Made by a program: the position numbers and the translations under genes. Positions 5,062 through 6,526 of a stretch of 6,526 nucleotides of DNA are shown here, in pieces. The notes beneath the pieces are model-generated. The model saw only the letters and a list, made by a program, of their open reading frames with translations, made no database searches and was not told where the DNA came from. The DNA comes from an uncultured Microbacteriaceae bacterium (lineage in GTDB: Bacteria > Actinomycetota > Actinomycetes > Actinomycetales > Microbacteriaceae). Each line of letters begins with the position of its first letter. Position 1 is the stretch's first letter. Where the stretch lies: contig CAIVOR010000084.1 in NCBI GenBank assembly GCA_903907615.1, positions 1 to 6,526 of the forward strand, written 5' to 3'.

Positions 5062-5531
5062 TGCCTCGTAAAGGACCAGCTCCCAAGCGTCCCGTTGTTG
5101 CCGATCCCGTATACGGCGCACCCATTGTCACCCAGCTCGTCAACAAGATTCTTCTTGATGGCAAGAAGGGCCTCGCCGAGCGCATCGTTTACGGCGCTCT
5201 CGAGGGCGTAGAGACCAAGACCGGTGGAGACGCCGTTGCCACGCTCAAGAAGGCGCTCGACAACGTGCGCCCCACCCTTGAGGTTCGTTCGCGTCGCGTG
5301 GGTGGTTCCACCTACCAGGTGCCCGTTGAGGTCAAGCCTCACCGTGCCAACACGCTCGCCCTGCGTTGGCTCACCAGCTACGCCAAGGCACGCCGCGAAA
5401 AGACCATGACCGAGCGTCTCATGAACGAGATTCTCGATGCGTCGAACGGTCTGGGTGCCGCTGTGAAGCGTCGCGAAGACACGCACAAGATGGCCGAGTC
5501 CAACAAGGCCTTCGCGCACTACCGCTGGTAA
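5061..5531 (+). CDS. rpsG: 30S ribosomal protein S7
   Basis: S7 is a primary binder of the 3' domain of 16S rRNA; it starts head assembly of the small subunit and sits near the E site. The 156 residues are the standard length for this form. The family signature RPTLEVRSRRVGGSTYQVPV lies at 70-89 and forms the beta-hairpin region; the basic N-terminus MPRKGPAPKR and the C-terminal helix ending AFAHYRW are typical. ATG 5061 overlaps the rpsL stop (TAATG), and GGAG at 5049-5052 inside the end of rpsL serves as ribosome binding site. Translation is therefore probably coupled to rpsL. In E. coli, S7 represses the operon by binding the rpsL-rpsG spacer; no such spacer exists here, so control must differ. 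Confidence 0.99.
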   Translation: MPRKGPAPKRPVVADPVYGAPIVTQLVNKILLDGKKGLAERIVYGALEGVETKTGGDAVATLKKALDNVRPTLEVRSRRVGGSTYQVPVEVKPHRANTLALRWLTSYAKARREKTMTERLMNEILDASNGLGAAVKRREDTHKMAESNKAFAHYRW

Positions 5532-5593
5532 CCCCGGCTAACGCTGGTCGTCACTAACCAACTGATTCACCCCCAACTTTCGGAGGAACCACC

Positions 5594-6526
5594 GTGGCAC
5601 AAGACGTGCTCACCGACCTGAACAAGGTTCGCAACATCGGCATCATGGCGCACATCGATGCCGGTAAGACGACGACCACCGAGCGCATCCTGTTTTACAC
5701 GGGTATCACGCACAAGATCGGTGAGGTGCACGACGGTGCGGCCACGATGGACTGGATGGAGCAGGAGCAGGAGCGGGGCATTACGATTACGTCGGCTGCC
5801 ACCACCTGTTTCTGGAACGACAACCAGATCAACATCATCGACACCCCCGGCCACGTTGACTTCACGGTTGAGGTGGAGCGTTCGCTCCGCGTACTCGACG
5901 GTGCTGTTGCCGTGTTCGACGGTAAAGAGGGTGTGGAGCCGCAGTCGGAGACGGTGTGGCGTCAGGCTGACAAGTACGACGTTCCCCGCATTTGCTTCGT
6001 CAACAAGATGGACAAGCTGGGCGCCGACTTCTACTTCACGGTCGACACCATCATTAACCGCTTGGGTGCCAAGCCCCTCGTGATTCAGCTTCCCATCGGT
6101 GCCGAACACACCTTTGAGGGTGTCGTTGACCTGGTTGAGATGAAGGCCCTCACCTGGCGTGGAGACTCCAAGGGTGACGTGGAAATGGGTGCCAAGTACG
6201 ACATTGAAGAGATCCCTGCTGACCTCATCGACAAGGCCAACGAGTACCGCACCGCGCTGCTCGAGACCGTTGCCGAGACCGACGAGGCTCTCCTCGAGAA
6301 GCACTTCGGTGGCGAAGAACTGACGGTTGCTGAAATCAAGGGCGCCATTCGTAAGCTCACCATCAACAGCGAGATCTACCCCGTGCTGTGTGGTTCGGCG
6401 TTCAAGAACCGCGGTGTGCAGCCCATGCTCGACGCTGTGATCGACTACCTCCCCTCGCCCCTCGACGTTCCCGATGTTCAGGGACACGACGTGCGCGACG
6501 AAGAGAAGATCATCACGCGCAAGGCA
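5594..6526 (+). CDS. fusA: Translation elongation factor G, N-terminal 311 codons; 3' end outside the window
   Basis: EF-G is the GTPase that drives tRNA-mRNA movement during elongation and, with ribosome recycling factor, splits ribosomes after termination. The start is GTG 5594, after GGAGGAA at 5582-5588. The GTP-binding motifs are all present: G1 AHIDAGKT (19-26), the switch I ERGIT with Thr64 (60-64), G3 DTPGH (83-87) with catalytic His87, G4 NKMD (137-140) and G5 GSAF (267-270). The insertion between G4 and G5, the G' subdomain, spans about residues 160-255. Domain II begins near residue 290, and the window cuts the gene at codon 311 of about 700. It lies 62 bases after rpsG with no terminator between, so it is part of the same operon. 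The gap shows no other feature. Confidence 0.99.
   Translation, partial: MAQDVLTDLNKVRNIGIMAHIDAGKTTTTERILFYTGITHKIGEVHDGAATMDWMEQEQERGITITSAATTCFWNDNQINIIDTPGHVDFTVEVERSLRVLDGAVAVFDGKEGVEPQSETVWRQADKYDVPRICFVNKMDKLGADFYFTVDTIINRLGAKPLVIQLPIGAEHTFEGVVDLVEMKALTWRGDSKGDVEMGAKYDIEEIPADLIDKANEYRTALLETVAETDEALLEKHFGGEELTVAEIKGAIRKLTINSEIYPVLCGSAFKNRGVQPMLDAVIDYLPSPLDVPDVQGHDVRDEEKIITRKA

Noticed and set aside
5567..6487. 306-codon open frame on the minus strand
   Set aside because: It lies wholly opposite fusA, whose protein is unmistakable; the opposite strand is open because of the strong codon bias of a highly expressed gene.

Overview
This window looks like chromosomal DNA of an actinobacterium, most likely a Microbacteriaceae-type organism. 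The evidence is moderately high GC, GTG starts on rpsL and fusA, actinobacterial S12, S7 and EF-G sequences, and secreted Thr/Ser/Ala-rich proteins made of roughly 90-residue beta-rich repeats. The family-level assignment is an inference. All supported genes lie on the + strand.

Left part (1-3242): the 3' end of a long gene encoding a secreted-type protein built only of repeat modules (one partial and five complete), followed after 171 bases by a complete gene for a trypsin-like serine protease. The protease has a signal peptide, a short propeptide, an intact His-Asp-Ser triad and two C-terminal repeats of the same family. The gap between them holds a near-perfect 14-base palindrome (13 of 14 positions) matching the known operator of CebR/CelR-type LacI-family repressors, which in other actinobacteria respond to cellobiose. 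This suggests, but does not show, that the protease is controlled with polysaccharide use.

Middle part (3247-4379): a four-helix membrane protein of unknown function starts only 4 bases after the protease stop. It is followed by a short type IV prepilin peptidase (A24 family), possibly translated from a leaderless mRNA. No pilin or secretion ATPase gene is in view.

Right part (4380-6526): a 307-base gene-free control region leads into the str operon: rpsL (S12), rpsG (S7) and the first 311 codons of fusA (EF-G). rpsL and rpsG overlap by one base and fusA follows after 62 bases, so all three are probably cotranscribed. The control region has a good sigma-70-like promoter, a strong bulged stem-loop, five copies of the hexamer TGACCC or its complement, and a 23-codon upstream reading frame whose stop overlaps the rpsL GTG start.

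The most interesting points are the LacI-type operator before the protease, the TGACCC cluster in the str operon leader, the non-basic activation site of a protease with trypsin-like specificity, and signs of recent duplication or exchange among repeat modules of the two neighbouring secreted proteins. I see no mobile element, tRNA, rRNA or CRISPR array.
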